A stretch of DNA of 64,000 bases from Pseudomonas morbosilactucae (GTDB taxonomy: Bacteria; Pseudomonadota; Gammaproteobacteria; Pseudomonadales; Pseudomonadaceae): NCBI RefSeq assembly GCF_023241715.1, contig NZ_JALQCW010000005.1:95977-159976 (forward strand). Reading direction: 5' to 3'. The position numbers and the translations under genes were made by a program. The notes under the pieces were generated by a model. The model was not told the origin of the DNA and made no database searches. It worked only from the letters and a program-made list of their open reading frames with translations. Below, in pieces: positions 47,574 through 57,350 of this stretch (positions are counted from its first letter, which is position 1; the number at the start of each line of letters is the position of its first letter).

Positions 47574-48356
47574 ATGAGTGAGCAACCTGCGGCCTGCCGC
47601 ATCAAAGTCCAGGCCTTGAGCGATGAATTCCAGGGCCCGGCCGAGCAGTGGGCCGAGCGTTTAAGCCTGCCGTTGCAGATCGATGACGCCGAGTTCGCCT
47701 TGCAATTGGGTGAACAAGGCTTGCAGTTGCAGCAGTTGGGGCCGGACGCGCCGGGGCCGGTGCGGGTGGATTTTGTCGAGGGTGGCGCGGCTCACCGGCG
47801 GCTGTACGGCGGCGGCAGCGGGCAGATGATCGCCAAGGCGGTGGGCGTGGCCCAGGGCGTGCGCCCGCGGGTGCTGGATGCCACGGCCGGCTTGGGCAAG
47901 GATGCGTTCGTACTGGCGAGCCTGGGTTGCGAGATGAGCCTCATCGAACGCCAGCCGCTGATCGGCGCCTTGCTGGAGGATGGCCTGGCACGGGCTGCGA
48001 CGGACTTCGATGTCGCGCCCATCGTCGCCCGCATGCACCTGCTCAAAGGCAACTCCATCGAGGTGATGCGCAACTGGGAAGGCGAGCCGCCCCAAGTCAT
48101 CTACCTGGACCCGATGTTTCCCCATCGTGAGAAAACCGCCCTGGTGAAGAAGGAAATGCGCCTGTTCCGGCCGCTGGTGGGCGATGACCTGGATGCACCG
48201 GCTTTGCTGGCGGCGGCCCTGGCCCTGGCCAGTCATCGGGTGGTGGTCAAGCGTCCGCGCAAGGCGCCATGCATTGAAGGGCCGAAGCCGAGCCATGGTC
48301 TGGAGGGCAAGTCCAGTCGCTACGACATCTATCCGAAGAAGGCTCTCAAGGCCTGA
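47574..48356 (+). CDS. rsmJ: 16S rRNA (guanine1516-N2)-methyltransferase RsmJ
   Basis: 260 residues. The SAM-binding motif is [21 protein letters not shown]. An [16 protein letters not shown] block precedes it, and the catalytic [20 protein letters not shown] (DPMF, analogous to the DPPY/NPPF motifs of N-methyltransferases) follows. It methylates G1516 of 16S rRNA. The ATG at 47574 (MSEQPAACR) is preferred over an in-frame start four codons upstream, since the family begins there. It is convergent with the mexL-like gene. Confidence 0.93.
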   Translation: MSEQPAACRIKVQALSDEFQGPAEQWAERLSLPLQIDDAEFALQLGEQGLQLQQLGPDAPGPVRVDFVEGGAAHRRLYGGGSGQMIAKAVGVAQGVRPRVLDATAGLGKDAFVLASLGCEMSLIERQPLIGALLEDGLARAATDFDVAPIVARMHLLKGNSIEVMRNWEGEPPQVIYLDPMFPHREKTALVKKEMRLFRPLVGDDLDAPALLAAALALASHRVVVKRPRKAPCIEGPKPSHGLEGKSSRYDIYPKKALKA

Positions 48357-48405
48357 ACGGCAGGCCCTGAGCGCGGGCCAAAGCGTTGCAGCAACACGTT
48401 TGCGC

Positions 48406-48424
48406 GGGCAGCGCTTGGCTGCCC
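48406..48424. terminator. GC-rich hairpin between convergent rsmJ and mexL
   Basis: GGGCAGC and GCTGCCC form a perfect seven-base stem with a five-base loop, directly abutting the mexL stop codon. There is no T-run, so it may be a weak or Rho-assisted end. Confidence 0.3.
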
Positions 48425-49060
48425 CTAGGGGCGGTAGGCCCGCATAAACAACCTCACCACTTCCTGCACATGGGCCTCCGCAGCCTCGCCGCGCAAGGCC
48501 TCGCCGCAGCCATACAGCAAACGAAAATTCGCCCCGCCCTTGAGCATGCAGAAGAAGTGCTCGGCGGCGTTGCGCGGTTTGTCGATGCTCAGGGTGCCGG
48601 TCTGGTTGACCTTGCCCAGCAGGCGTTCCATGCCGGTGAGCACGCGCTCGGGGCCGGCTTCGAGAAATATCTGCGAAAGCTTAGGGTCCTGGCTGCCCAG
48701 GGTCATGATCAGGCGATGCAGGTTCACCGACTCGTCACTGTTGATCAGCAGGTGAAAGCCCCGGGCAACGTTCAATAGAACCTTTTCGACGGACATGCCC
48801 TCCGGCAGTTCGAAGATCAAGGTCGGCAGTTGCTCCTCGCACTTGGCGACCACGGCGGCGGAGAACAGGGTCTCTTTGTCGGTGAAATGGCTGTACACCG
48901 TGAGTTTGGAAACCCCGGCGGCGGTGGCGACAGCATCCATGCTGGTATTGGCGTAACCCTTGCTCAGGAACAGGTCTTTGGCGGCCTCGAGGATGGCCTG
49001 GCGCTTGGCCAGATCCTTGGGCCGACCTGGGCCAACATTTGCAGAATTATTGTCGGACAT
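48425..49060 (-). CDS. mexL: TetR-family repressor, MexL-like
   Basis: 211 residues (P. aeruginosa MexL has 212). The N-terminal TetR domain reads KRQAILEAAKDLFLSKGYANTSMDAVATAAGVSKLTVYSHF, with the helix-turn-helix at about residues 40-62. The C-terminal domain is of the TetR_C type found in efflux repressors. It is divergent from a MexJK-type pump gene pair with only 94 bases between them, which is the mexL-mexJK arrangement. In P. aeruginosa MexL represses both mexJK and itself. Gene identity rests on context, length and general likeness. Confidence 0.85.
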   Translation of the reverse strand: MSDNNSANVGPGRPKDLAKRQAILEAAKDLFLSKGYANTSMDAVATAAGVSKLTVYSHFTDKETLFSAAVVAKCEEQLPTLIFELPEGMSVEKVLLNVARGFHLLINSDESVNLHRLIMTLGSQDPKLSQIFLEAGPERVLTGMERLLGKVNQTGTLSIDKPRNAAEHFFCMLKGGANFRLLYGCGEALRGEAAEAHVQEVVRLFMRAYRP

Positions 49061-49103
49061 TTTTCGCTTTTAATACTGGACTGGTGAGTTTGCTATTAAT
49101 AAC

Positions 49104-49120
49104 ATACCGGCCAGTATAAT
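49104..49120 (+). promoter_or_regulatory. mexJ -10 element overlapped by a near-palindromic operator
   Basis: ATACCGGCCAGTAT (49104-49117) is a near-perfect palindrome (ATAC-GGCC-GTAT). It overlaps a perfect -10 TATAAT (49115-49120). A related half-site ATACTGG is at 49073-49079. This is the expected position for a TetR-type operator that blocks RNA polymerase at the pump promoter. Confidence 0.55.
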
Positions 49121-49154
49121 TATTCCAAGCTCCATTAGCGAAAGGTCTCTCGCC

Positions 49155-50255
49155 ATGTTCCGCTATGCCTTGCCCCTCGCTTTGCCAGTCAGCCTGGCTT
49201 TTTTTCTGTCTGCTTGTGGGCATGAGGAGCCGACTCAAAGTGTTGTGCGTCCGGCCATGGTGGTCCAGCCAGAGCCTTCGTCGCAGGCCGCGGACAGTTA
49301 TCCGGGCGAGGTGCGGGCACGCTACGAGCCGGAGCTGGGCTTTCGCATCGGCGGCAAAGTCAGTCGACGACTGGTAGAAGAGGGTGATCGGGTCAAGGCC
49401 AATCAACCTCTGGCCGAACTCGATCCCCAGGATGTGCGCCTGCAACTGCAAGCCACCCGCGCCCAGGTCTCGGCCGCCGAGGCCAACCTCAACCTGGTGC
49501 GCGCCGAACGAGACCGCTACAAGACCCTGCTGGATCGGCAGATGGTCAGCCATTCGCAATACGACAATGCCGAGAACCTCTATCGCGCGGGCGCCGCCCG
49601 TTTGCAGCAGATCAAGGCCGAGTTTGACGTCGCCAACAATCAGGCGGGCTATTCCGTGCTGCGGGCGCCCCAGGACGGTGTCGTGGCCAAGCGCGCGGTG
49701 GAAGTGGGGCAAGTGGTGGCGGCGGGGCAAACCGTCTTCACCCTCGCGGCGGACGGCGAGCGTGAAGTCTCCATCAGCTTCCCGGAACAGAGTTTCGGCC
49801 GAATCAAGGTCGGGCAGCCGGTGGCCATCGAACTCTGGACCCAACCCGGCCAGCGTTTTGCCGGGCATATTCGTGAGCTGTCTCCGGCGGCGGATCCGAA
49901 ATCCCGGACCTTCGCTGCACGGATCGCTTTCAACGCCGGCAAGCAGCCGGCTGAACTCGGGCAGAGTGCCCGCGTGTTTATCCAGAGTGCCGAGGCGGTG
50001 GCTTTGACCGTGCCCCTGGCGGCGGTGACCGCCGAGAACGGCGCCACCTATGTCTGGCGCGTGGATGCCCACAACACCCTGCGCAAGACCCCTGTGCGGG
50101 TCGGTGCCTTTGGCGAGAAAAGCGTTCCGGTGCTCGAGGGCCTGAGTGCCAGCGATTGGGTGGTGGCGGCCGGCGTGCATGTGCTGCATGAGGGGCAGTC
50201 CGTGCGTCCGGTGGACCGCGACAACCGTGTGGTCAACCTGGCGGCCAAGGAGTAA
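49155..50255 (+). CDS. mexJ: RND efflux periplasmic adaptor, MexJ-like
   Basis: 366 residues (MexJ of P. aeruginosa has 367). The signal ends in the lipobox LSAC with Cys21, typical of membrane-fusion lipoproteins. The adaptor domains follow in order: a lipoyl-type half (LGFRIGGKVSRRLVEEGDRV), a helical hairpin (LQLQATRAQVSAAEANLNLV), the second lipoyl half (LRAPQDGVVAKRAVEVGQVV) and a beta-barrel. It bridges the inner membrane pump and an outer membrane channel. No outer membrane factor gene follows, as in mexJK, so a channel encoded elsewhere is expected. Confidence 0.9.
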   Translation: MFRYALPLALPVSLAFFLSACGHEEPTQSVVRPAMVVQPEPSSQAADSYPGEVRARYEPELGFRIGGKVSRRLVEEGDRVKANQPLAELDPQDVRLQLQATRAQVSAAEANLNLVRAERDRYKTLLDRQMVSHSQYDNAENLYRAGAARLQQIKAEFDVANNQAGYSVLRAPQDGVVAKRAVEVGQVVAAGQTVFTLAADGEREVSISFPEQSFGRIKVGQPVAIELWTQPGQRFAGHIRELSPAADPKSRTFAARIAFNAGKQPAELGQSARVFIQSAEAVALTVPLAAVTAENGATYVWRVDAHNTLRKTPVRVGAFGEKSVPVLEGLSASDWVVAAGVHVLHEGQSVRPVDRDNRVVNLAAKE

Positions 50256-50261
50256 TCCCCG

Positions 50262-53200
50262 ATGGATTTCAACCTTTCCGCCTGGGCGTTGCGCAATCGC
50301 CAGATCGTCCTGTTCATGATGCTGTTGCTGGCCATCGTCGGGGCGCTTTCCTACACCAAGCTGGGGCAGAGCGAAGACCCGCCCTTCACTTTCAAGGCCA
50401 TGATCATCCGCACCAACTGGCCCGGAGCAACGGCCGAGGAAGTGTCGCGCCAGGTCACTGAGCGCATTGAAAAGAAACTGATGGAAACCGGTGAGTACGA
50501 CCGCATCGTCTCGTTCTCCCGGCCCGGCGAGTCGATGGTGACCTTCGTCGCCCGGGACTCCATGCACTCCAATGAAATCCCCGACCTCTGGTACCAGGTG
50601 CGCAAGAAGATCAGCGACATCCGCCAGACCCTGCCGCCCGGTGTTCAAGGGCCGTTTTTCAATGACGAGTTCGGCACCACCTTCGGCAATATCTACGCAC
50701 TGACGGGGGAGGGCTTCGATTACGCGGTGCTCAAGGATTACGCCGACCGGGTGCAACTGCAGCTGCAGCGGGTCAAGGATGTGGGCAAGGTCGAGCTGGA
50801 GGGGCAGCAGGACGAGAAGATCTGGATCGAACTGTCGAACCTCAAACTGGCCACCCTCGGTTTGCCCATGGCAGCGGTGCAACAGGCGCTGGAGCAGCAG
50901 AACGCGGTGTCCACTGCCGGTTTCTTTGAAACCGCCAGCGAGCGTCTGCAACTGCGTGTCTCCGGCAACTTCCAGACGGTGGAGCAAATCCGCGCCTTCC
51001 CGATCCGCATTGGTGATCGCACCCTGCGCATCGATGATGTGGCCGATGTGCGTCGCGGCTTCAATGACCCACCGGCGCCGCGCATGCGCTTTATGGGGCA
51101 AGACGCTATCGGCCTCGCGGTGGCGATGAAGGAGGGCGGCGACATCCTGGTGCTGGGCAAGGCCCTGGAAAGCGAGTTTGCGCGGATCCAGAACAACCTG
51201 CCGGCAGGCATGCAGTTGCACAAGGTTTCCGATCAGCCGGCAGCGGTGAAAACCGGGGTTGGCGAGTTCGTCAAAGTCTTGGCCGAAGCCTTGATCATTG
51301 TGCTGCTAGTGAGCTTTTTCTCCCTGGGTATGCGCACCGGCATGGTGGTGGCGCTGGCCATTCCCTTGGTCTTGGCCATGACCTTCGCCGCCATGTATTA
51401 CTTTGGCATCGGCCTGCACAAGATTTCCCTGGGCGCCCTGGTCCTGGCCCTGGGCTTGCTGGTGGACGACGCGATCATCGCGGTGGAAATGATGGCGATC
51501 AAAATGGAGCAAGGCTTCGACCGCTTCAAGGCCGCCAGCTTTGCCTGGACCAGCACCGCCTTCCCCATGCTCACCGGCACCCTGATTACTGCGGCGGGGT
51601 TCCTGCCGATTGCCACGGCGCAGTCTGGCACCGGCGAGTACACCCGTTCGATCTTCCAGGTGGTGACCATCGCCCTGGTGGCGTCCTGGATCGCCGCGGT
51701 GGTCTTCGTTCCGTATCTGGGGGACAAGCTGCTGCCGGACCTGGCGAAGCGGCATGCCGCCAAGCACGGCACGGACGATGGCCAGAACGACCCTCACGGC
51801 ACCCCGTTCTACCAGCGGGTGCGGCGCGTGGTGGGTTGGTGTGTGGAGCGGCGCAAGACGGTGATTACCCTGACCGTGGTGCTGTTCGTGGGCTCGGTGG
51901 TGCTGTTTCGCTTCGTGCCTCAGCAATTCTTCCCGGCCTCCGGGCGCCTGGAGCTGATGGTCGACCTGAAGCTGGCTGAAGGCGCGTCCCTGAGCAACAC
52001 CGCGGATGAGGTCAAGCGCCTGGAAGCCTTGCTCAAGGGCCATGCCGGCATTGATAACTATGTGGCGTATGTGGGTACGGGCTCGCCGCGTTTCTACCTG
52101 CCACTGGACCAGCAACTGCCGGCCACCAGCTTCGCCCAGTTCGTGGTCCTGGCGAACAGCATCGAAGAGCGGGAAAGCCTGCGTACCTGGCTGATTGAAA
52201 CCCTCAACGAGCAGTTCCCGGCCCTGCGTTCACGGGTCACGCGGCTGGAGAACGGTCCGCCGGTGGGCTACCCGGTGCAGTTCCGGGTGACCGGCGAGCA
52301 CATTGATGAGGTTCGCGCCCTGGCTCGCAAAGTGGCGGCCAAGGTGCGGGAGAACCCCTACGTGGTCAACGTGCACCTGGACTGGGAAGAACCGAGCAAG
52401 GTGATTTATCTCAACATCGATCAGGACCGCGCTCGGGCCTTGGGCGTGAGCACCGCCAACTTGTCGAAATTCCTCCAAAGCTCGCTCACCGGCTCCAGTG
52501 TCAGCCAGTATCGCGAAGGTAACGAGTTGATCGAAATTCTCCTGCGTGGCACGCCCCAGGAGCGCACGGCATTGTCGTCGCTGCCCAGCCTGGCGGTGCC
52601 CACCGACAATGGCCGCAGCGTGTCGCTGGCGCAGATCGCGACGCTTGAGTACGGCTTCGAAGAGGGCGTGATCTGGCACCGTAACCGCTTGCCCAACGTG
52701 ACGGTGCGGGCCGATATCTACGGCAAGGAACAACCGGCGACCCTGGTGCAGCAGATTTTGCCGTCCCTGGAGTCGGTGCGTGCCGAGTTGCCGGACGGTT
52801 ACTTGCTGGACGTGGGCGGCACTGTCGAGGATTCCAGCCGCGGGCAAAACTCGGTCAAGGCCGGCGTGCCGCTGTTTATCGTGGTGGTGTTGAGTTTGCT
52901 GATGCTGCAGCTGCGCAGTTTCTCGCGCACCCTGATGGTGTTCCTCACAGCGCCCCTGGGCTTGATCGGCGTGACCCTGTTCCTCTTGGTGTTCCGCCAG
53001 CCCTTCGGGTTTGTGGCGATGCTGGGGACCATTGCCCTGTCGGGGATGATCATGCGCAACTCGGTGATCCTGGTGGATCAGATCGAACAGGACATTGCGG
53101 CAGGCATGCGCCCGTGGGACGCGATCATCGAAGCCACCGTGCGGCGTTTCCGGCCCATCGTGCTGACGGCCCTGGCGGCGGTCTTGGCGATGATCCCACT

Positions 53201-53327
53201 GTCACGCAGTGTGTTCTTCGGCCCGATGGCGGTGGCGATCATGGGCGGGCTGATTGTAGCGACGGCCCTCACCCTGTTGTTCCTGCCAGCCCTCTACGCC
53301 GCCTGGTTCCGCGTGAAAAAGACATAA
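50262..53327 (+). CDS. mexK: RND efflux pump, MexK-like
   Basis: 1021 residues with the twelve-segment RND layout and two large periplasmic loops. NRQIVLFMMLLLAIVGALSY is TM1. LGLLVDDAIIAVEMMA in TM4 carries the proton-relay aspartates near residues 402-403. The first loop includes the porter-domain GATAEEVSRQVTERIE. The second half repeats this, ending GLIVATALTLLFLPALYAAW. The MexK group differs from MexB-type HAE1 pumps and resembles the AcrB/AcrD/AcrF-like members that transport triclosan and erythromycin in P. aeruginosa. It starts seven bases after mexJ in the same operon and is followed by a REPIN-like repeat. Confidence 0.92.
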   Translation: MDFNLSAWALRNRQIVLFMMLLLAIVGALSYTKLGQSEDPPFTFKAMIIRTNWPGATAEEVSRQVTERIEKKLMETGEYDRIVSFSRPGESMVTFVARDSMHSNEIPDLWYQVRKKISDIRQTLPPGVQGPFFNDEFGTTFGNIYALTGEGFDYAVLKDYADRVQLQLQRVKDVGKVELEGQQDEKIWIELSNLKLATLGLPMAAVQQALEQQNAVSTAGFFETASERLQLRVSGNFQTVEQIRAFPIRIGDRTLRIDDVADVRRGFNDPPAPRMRFMGQDAIGLAVAMKEGGDILVLGKALESEFARIQNNLPAGMQLHKVSDQPAAVKTGVGEFVKVLAEALIIVLLVSFFSLGMRTGMVVALAIPLVLAMTFAAMYYFGIGLHKISLGALVLALGLLVDDAIIAVEMMAIKMEQGFDRFKAASFAWTSTAFPMLTGTLITAAGFLPIATAQSGTGEYTRSIFQVVTIALVASWIAAVVFVPYLGDKLLPDLAKRHAAKHGTDDGQNDPHGTPFYQRVRRVVGWCVERRKTVITLTVVLFVGSVVLFRFVPQQFFPASGRLELMVDLKLAEGASLSNTADEVKRLEALLKGHAGIDNYVAYVGTGSPRFYLPLDQQLPATSFAQFVVLANSIEERESLRTWLIETLNEQFPALRSRVTRLENGPPVGYPVQFRVTGEHIDEVRALARKVAAKVRENPYVVNVHLDWEEPSKVIYLNIDQDRARALGVSTANLSKFLQSSLTGSSVSQYREGNELIEILLRGTPQERTALSSLPSLAVPTDNGRSVSLAQIATLEYGFEEGVIWHRNRLPNVTVRADIYGKEQPATLVQQILPSLESVRAELPDGYLLDVGGTVEDSSRGQNSVKAGVPLFIVVVLSLLMLQLRSFSRTLMVFLTAPLGLIGVTLFLLVFRQPFGFVAMLGTIALSGMIMRNSVILVDQIEQDIAAGMRPWDAIIEATVRRFRPIVLTALAAVLAMIPLSRSVFFGPMAVAIMGGLIVATALTLLFLPALYAAWFRVKKT

Positions 53328-53334
53328 CCCCATT

Positions 53335-53417
53335 GGTAGGAACCGGCTTGCCGGCGAGAGGTCCTCAAGGCAGGTGTTGCCCTTGAGAACGCTATCGCTG
53401 GCAAGCCAGCTACGGGG
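53335..53417. repeat. REPIN-like element after mexK
   Basis: GGTAGGAACCGGCTTGCCGGCGAG at the left is answered by an inverted REP, CGCTATCGCTGGCAAGCCAGCTACGGGG, on the right. Two REPs in opposite orientation with a spacer form a REP doublet. It sits between the convergent mexK and DUF4197 genes and may also act in transcript ending. Confidence 0.75.
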
Positions 53418-53436
53418 TGTGTGAGGAGGGGCGGGT

Positions 53437-54126
53437 TTACAGGGTGCCGAAGACTTTCTTGGCCAGGCTGGTGGCCGCGGCTGCCGGGTTTTTGCGGATG
53501 GTTTCTTCCTGCTTGCCGATCATCTCAAACAGGCCATTGAGCGCCTGCTCGGTGACGTAGTTTTCGATGTTGGCGCTCTTGGCGTCCAGTACGCCCAGGG
53601 TCGCGGCCTGGCCGGCAAAGGAGTTGTACTGCTTGGCCAGACCGACCTGGTCGGTGGCTTGTTTGACGATTGGCAGGAACTTGGCGCGGATCTGCTCGCG
53701 GCTGCTCTTGTCCAGGTACTGGGTGGCGGAATCCTTGCCACCGCTGAGAATGCCTTTGGCGTCAGACACAGTCATTTTCTTCACTGCATCCACCAGCAGC
53801 GCCTGGGCTTGTGGCACGGCCGCTTCGGCGGCCTTGTTCATGCTGGCTTCCAGTTGATCGACCTGGTCGCCCATGCCGAACTGCTTCATTTTTTTCGCCA
53901 CTTTGCCCAGGTTGCCCGGCAGCTCGATGCGCACGTCCGGGTTGCCGCTGAAGCCGCCCGGGGTGCCCAGTTGCTTGACGGCGATTTGCGCGCCTTGGGT
54001 CAGGGCGTCCTTGAGACCGCCGGAGGCGTCGCCCTGGGACAGGTCACTGAGGGACAAGGCCAGGGCGCTGGCGGAAATCAGCAAACCGGCGCACAGGCTG
54101 GTGAAACGCAGGGAGGAACGGAGCAT
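53437..54126 (-). CDS. DUF4197 secreted protein
   Basis: 229 residues. The signal peptide MLRSSLRFTSLCAGLLISASALA is cleaved near residue 23. The mature protein is mostly helical (LSDLSQGDASGGLKDALTQGAQIAVKQL, YLDKSSREQIRAKFLPIV, NYVTEQALNGLFEMIGKQEETIRKNPAA), which fits the DUF4197 family of periplasmic proteins of unknown role. I start it at 54126 because AAGGAAG lies seven bases upstream. It follows the YbaY-like lipoprotein gene in the same direction, 30 bases apart. Confidence 0.85.
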   Translation of the reverse strand: MLRSSLRFTSLCAGLLISASALALSLSDLSQGDASGGLKDALTQGAQIAVKQLGTPGGFSGNPDVRIELPGNLGKVAKKMKQFGMGDQVDQLEASMNKAAEAAVPQAQALLVDAVKKMTVSDAKGILSGGKDSATQYLDKSSREQIRAKFLPIVKQATDQVGLAKQYNSFAGQAATLGVLDAKSANIENYVTEQALNGLFEMIGKQEETIRKNPAAAATSLAKKVFGTL

Positions 54127-54156
54127 GACGGCTTCCTTGTGCAAAAAAGGGGGGGA

Positions 54157-54549
54157 TTAACGGACTGCGTCGACGCGGATTTTCAACGGCTGCAGGTCGC
54201 TGCCGTCGAGTTGCACCGCGTGGTTTTCGGTGGTGATAAACATCAGTTGGCCGTCCACTTCGATCCGCGCGCTGACCGAATAGCGATGGCCGGGCTTGAC
54301 CTGGGCCGGGTCGTAGTTGAGGTGGAAGGGCAGCGGAACCTGGCCTTTTACCGGGCCTTTCTGCTCGGCCAGGATGACCGCGGGGGCATCGGCCAGGGAC
54401 ACGTCCTGCAGGCTGACGCTCAGGGTGGCGTCTGGCGGCAAGGCAATACGTTGCAGGTAGAAGACTTCACCGTCGAGCTTGGCGGCCGGGTGCATGGTCT
54501 GACAGGCCCCGAGCAGGGTGGTGACGGCCAGCAGGATGAGTTTCTTCAT
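54157..54549 (-). CDS. YbaY-family lipoprotein
   Basis: 130 residues. The signal MKKLILLAVTTLLGAC has a lipobox with Cys16. The mature part is a small beta-sandwich (LDGEVFYLQRIALPPDATLSV, VPLPFHLNYDPAQVKPGHRYSV, ARIEVDGQLMFITT), matching the YbaY/YscW-type lipoprotein domain. Such proteins are envelope lipoproteins of unclear role. It starts 50 bases after the plsB stop in the same direction. A hairpin (54569-54589) lies in that gap. Confidence 0.85.
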   Translation of the reverse strand: MKKLILLAVTTLLGACQTMHPAAKLDGEVFYLQRIALPPDATLSVSLQDVSLADAPAVILAEQKGPVKGQVPLPFHLNYDPAQVKPGHRYSVSARIEVDGQLMFITTENHAVQLDGSDLQPLKIRVDAVR

Positions 54550-54599
54550 GGAGGATCTCCGTATCGGCGCGCCTGAAGTTGCCAGGCGCCCATAAGAAT

Positions 54600-57104
54600 C
54601 TAGTCGCTTTGCTCAGGCGCCGCGACCTGATCGGCGGCATCTTCGCTGCGGTGCAGGGCGACCTGGCGGATCGACAGGCGAATCTCCGCCGGCAGCACGC
54701 GTTTGGCCGCGCCTTCGGCCAGGTCCCCCAGCAGTTCGTGGTAGCTGAGCTTGCCGGCGGCGTCGCGGCGCAGCACGTCGAGGTCGAGCAAGGTCTGGAT
54801 AAAGTGCCGGAACAGGCTTTTGTCGAAGAACTCCGGGGCGTTCAGGCCATGGAGAATCGACAGGCGCTGGGCCATGACCGTGCACAGGTCTTCCAGTTCT
54901 TCGGCGCTGATGCTGTTCTGGCCGCTGTTGAGCAACAGGGAAATGGCCATGTAGAAGCGTTGCAGGGTCTGGGCGATGCTCTTGGACAGCAGGGTCAGCA
55001 ACACAAAGTGCCGCGAACTTGGAGCGGGTCGCAGGTAAGCGTCTTTCTCGAAACGCAGCAGCCCCTGTTCGACAAAGGCCTCCAGCCACTGGTCAACCAC
55101 GCTGTCCAGTTCTTCCAGGGACCAGCGGATGAACAGCTCCGACTGCAGGTAGGGATAGAGCGCGCGGGTGTAGCGCAGGATCTGTTCGCGGCTCATGCGC
55201 GACGAGCTCTGGAAGAAGCTCGCCAGCAGCGCCGGAAGGGCGAAAATGTGCAGCACGTTGTTGCGGTAATAGGTCATCAGGACGGCATTCTGCTCATCCA
55301 GATAGAGGATCTTGCCCAGGGCGTCGTTCTGCTCGGACAACAGCTTCATGTCCTTCACATGCTCGATCAGCGCCTGCCCATCGCCTTCCGGCAGCGTGGT
55401 GTGGGGCGAGTAGGGCACCCGGCGCAGCAGCGCCAGGTACAGGTCCAGCACCCGAGCCATGGCACGGTCGTCCAGGGCCAGGCGGCTGGTGGACAGCAGC
55501 GCCAGGGCCACCAGGTTCACTGGGTTGATCGCAGCCGCTTCGTTAAGGTGCTGAGCCACCCGCTCGCCGAGGCGGTTGGTGGTTTCGTTGAGCCAGGCCG
55601 GGCGGAATTGCGGGCCCAGTTCCTGACTGCGCCAGTCCGGCTGCTCCTGGTCGAGGAACTCCGCCAGCTTGATCGGCTCGCCGAAGTTCACCGCCACCTG
55701 GCCGAAGCGCTGCTTGAGGGCGCCAATGACCTTGAAGATGTCGAAGATCGATTCTTTCTTCTTGCTCGCGCCACGCAGCTCGCCCAGGTAGGTGCGACCT
55801 TCCAGCACCCGCTCGTAGCCGATGTACACCGGCACGAAGACGATGGGCATGCGCGAGGACCGCAGGAAGCTGCGCAGGGTGATGGCCAGCATGCCGGTCT
55901 TGGGTTGCAGCATGCGCCCGGTGCGCGAACGGCCGCCCTCGACGAAGTACTCCACCGGGAAACCCTTGGTGAACAGGGTGTGCAGGTACTCGTTGAACAC
56001 CGAGGTGTAGAGCGGGTTGCCCTTGAAAGTGCGGCGCATGAAGAACGCGCCGCCGCGCCGCAGCAGGCTGCCGATCACCGGCATGTTGAGGTTGATCCCG
56101 GCGGCAATGTGCGGTGGGGTCAGGCCGTTGCGGAACAGTAGGTAAGAGAGCAGCAGGTAGTCGATGTGGCTGCGGTGGCAGGGCACGTAGATCACTTCGT
56201 GACCCTGGGCGACCTTTTGCACGCCTTCGATGTTGTTGACCTTGATCCCGTCGTAGATCTTGTTCCAGAACCAGCTGAGCACCACTTCCAGGAAGCGGAT
56301 TGCCGTGTAGGTGTAGTCCGAGGCGATCTCGTTGCCGTAGCGCAGGGCCTGGGCCTTGGCTTTTTCCGGGGCGATCTTTTCGCGCTCCGCCTCTTCGAGA
56401 ATCGCTTGCTTGACCAGGGGTTGGTTGAGCAGGCCCTTGACCAGGTTGCGCCGGTGGGAAATATCCGGGCCGATCACTGCCGCCTTGAGGTTGCGAAAGT
56501 GCACCCGCAGGATGCGCTGGGCCATGCGCACGGTGCGCTCGTGGCCCTTATTGTGTTCGATCAGTTCACGCAGGTTGATTGGCGCCGAGAACTGCACCCG
56601 GGTCTTTCGCCCCAGGATCATGATGCTCAGCAGCCGGCGCAGGCGTCCGGTGACGGCCCAACTGTCGGCGAACAGGAGTTTCCAGGGGCTGGACTCGCTG
56701 TCCGGCGACTGGCCCCAAAACACGCTGACCGGAATGATCTGCGCGTCTTCGGCGGCGTTTTGCGTCAGGGCACTGACCAGGCGGGTCAGGGTCGGCGGTG
56801 CGCCGCGCTTGTCCTGGCGGCCAAGCCAGTCCGGTTCCGGGGTCAGGTAGAAGAAGGCCGCCGGTTCCAGCAGGCTACCCACCGCCACTGGCAGCACCGG
56901 ACGCGGCAGGCCGGCCTTGGTGCACTCGGCGTCGACCACCGCCAGGTCGGTCAGCGAGGGGTTTTGCAGGACGTAGAACACCGGTCGGCTGCGGTCGAGG
57001 TCGAGGGTGAAGGACGACTGGTTGATGGTCTCGGAGCGAACCCAGAGATACAGCAGTCGGCGCAAGGTGCCAAACACAAGACGGCGGATCGGGGAGCGGG
57101 TCAT
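54600..57104 (-). CDS. plsB: Glycerol-3-phosphate 1-O-acyltransferase PlsB
   Basis: 834 residues, the usual PlsB size. The acyltransferase core lies around residues 310-470: the catalytic HX4D motif [25 protein letters not shown], the [11 protein letters not shown] phosphate-binding block and [13 protein letters not shown]. It acylates position 1 of glycerol-3-phosphate at the inner membrane using acyl-CoA or acyl-ACP and starts phospholipid synthesis. The start at 57104 ([12 protein letters not shown]) matches family N-termini better than a longer in-frame start. It is divergent from the cold-shock gene across 246 bases. Confidence 0.97.
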   Translation of the reverse strand: MTRSPIRRLVFGTLRRLLYLWVRSETINQSSFTLDLDRSRPVFYVLQNPSLTDLAVVDAECTKAGLPRPVLPVAVGSLLEPAAFFYLTPEPDWLGRQDKRGAPPTLTRLVSALTQNAAEDAQIIPVSVFWGQSPDSESSPWKLLFADSWAVTGRLRRLLSIMILGRKTRVQFSAPINLRELIEHNKGHERTVRMAQRILRVHFRNLKAAVIGPDISHRRNLVKGLLNQPLVKQAILEEAEREKIAPEKAKAQALRYGNEIASDYTYTAIRFLEVVLSWFWNKIYDGIKVNNIEGVQKVAQGHEVIYVPCHRSHIDYLLLSYLLFRNGLTPPHIAAGINLNMPVIGSLLRRGGAFFMRRTFKGNPLYTSVFNEYLHTLFTKGFPVEYFVEGGRSRTGRMLQPKTGMLAITLRSFLRSSRMPIVFVPVYIGYERVLEGRTYLGELRGASKKKESIFDIFKVIGALKQRFGQVAVNFGEPIKLAEFLDQEQPDWRSQELGPQFRPAWLNETTNRLGERVAQHLNEAAAINPVNLVALALLSTSRLALDDRAMARVLDLYLALLRRVPYSPHTTLPEGDGQALIEHVKDMKLLSEQNDALGKILYLDEQNAVLMTYYRNNVLHIFALPALLASFFQSSSRMSREQILRYTRALYPYLQSELFIRWSLEELDSVVDQWLEAFVEQGLLRFEKDAYLRPAPSSRHFVLLTLLSKSIAQTLQRFYMAISLLLNSGQNSISAEELEDLCTVMAQRLSILHGLNAPEFFDKSLFRHFIQTLLDLDVLRRDAAGKLSYHELLGDLAEGAAKRVLPAEIRLSIRQVALHRSEDAADQVAAPEQSD

Positions 57105-57205
57105 ACGGCTTCTGCATGAGTGAATAAAAACCGAGCAGGCGCTCGGGGCCGGTAGTGTGCCGGATTCACCGAAAATCGGCAAAAAAGCGCCGAAACAAGA
57201 TTGAG

Positions 57206-57233
57206 TTGAGAGTTTTTACGCCTGTCATATACT
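57206..57233 (+). promoter_or_regulatory. Sigma70 promoter of the cold-shock gene
   Basis: TTGAGA (57206-57211), a 16-base spacer and TATACT (57228-57233). The transcript would begin near 57240, leaving a leader of about 110 bases before the start codon at 57351, long for this genome and typical of cold-shock mRNAs. Confidence 0.6.
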
Positions 57234-57350
57234 CGGCCGACTCTCCCGCGGCCGCATGGCTTCCACTCATAGAGAGGCAGGTCGAGGGAAAGTTCTCAAG
57301 GTTTGGTTGCAGTGCGCCAATCCAATAATAAAAAAATGAGGTATGGATTC

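Noticed and set aside
49047..51221. A 724-codon minus-strand frame across mexJ and mexK
   Set aside because: Antisense of two well-recognised genes; rich in His, Gln and Gly without motifs, and it would cross the mexL-mexJ promoter region.
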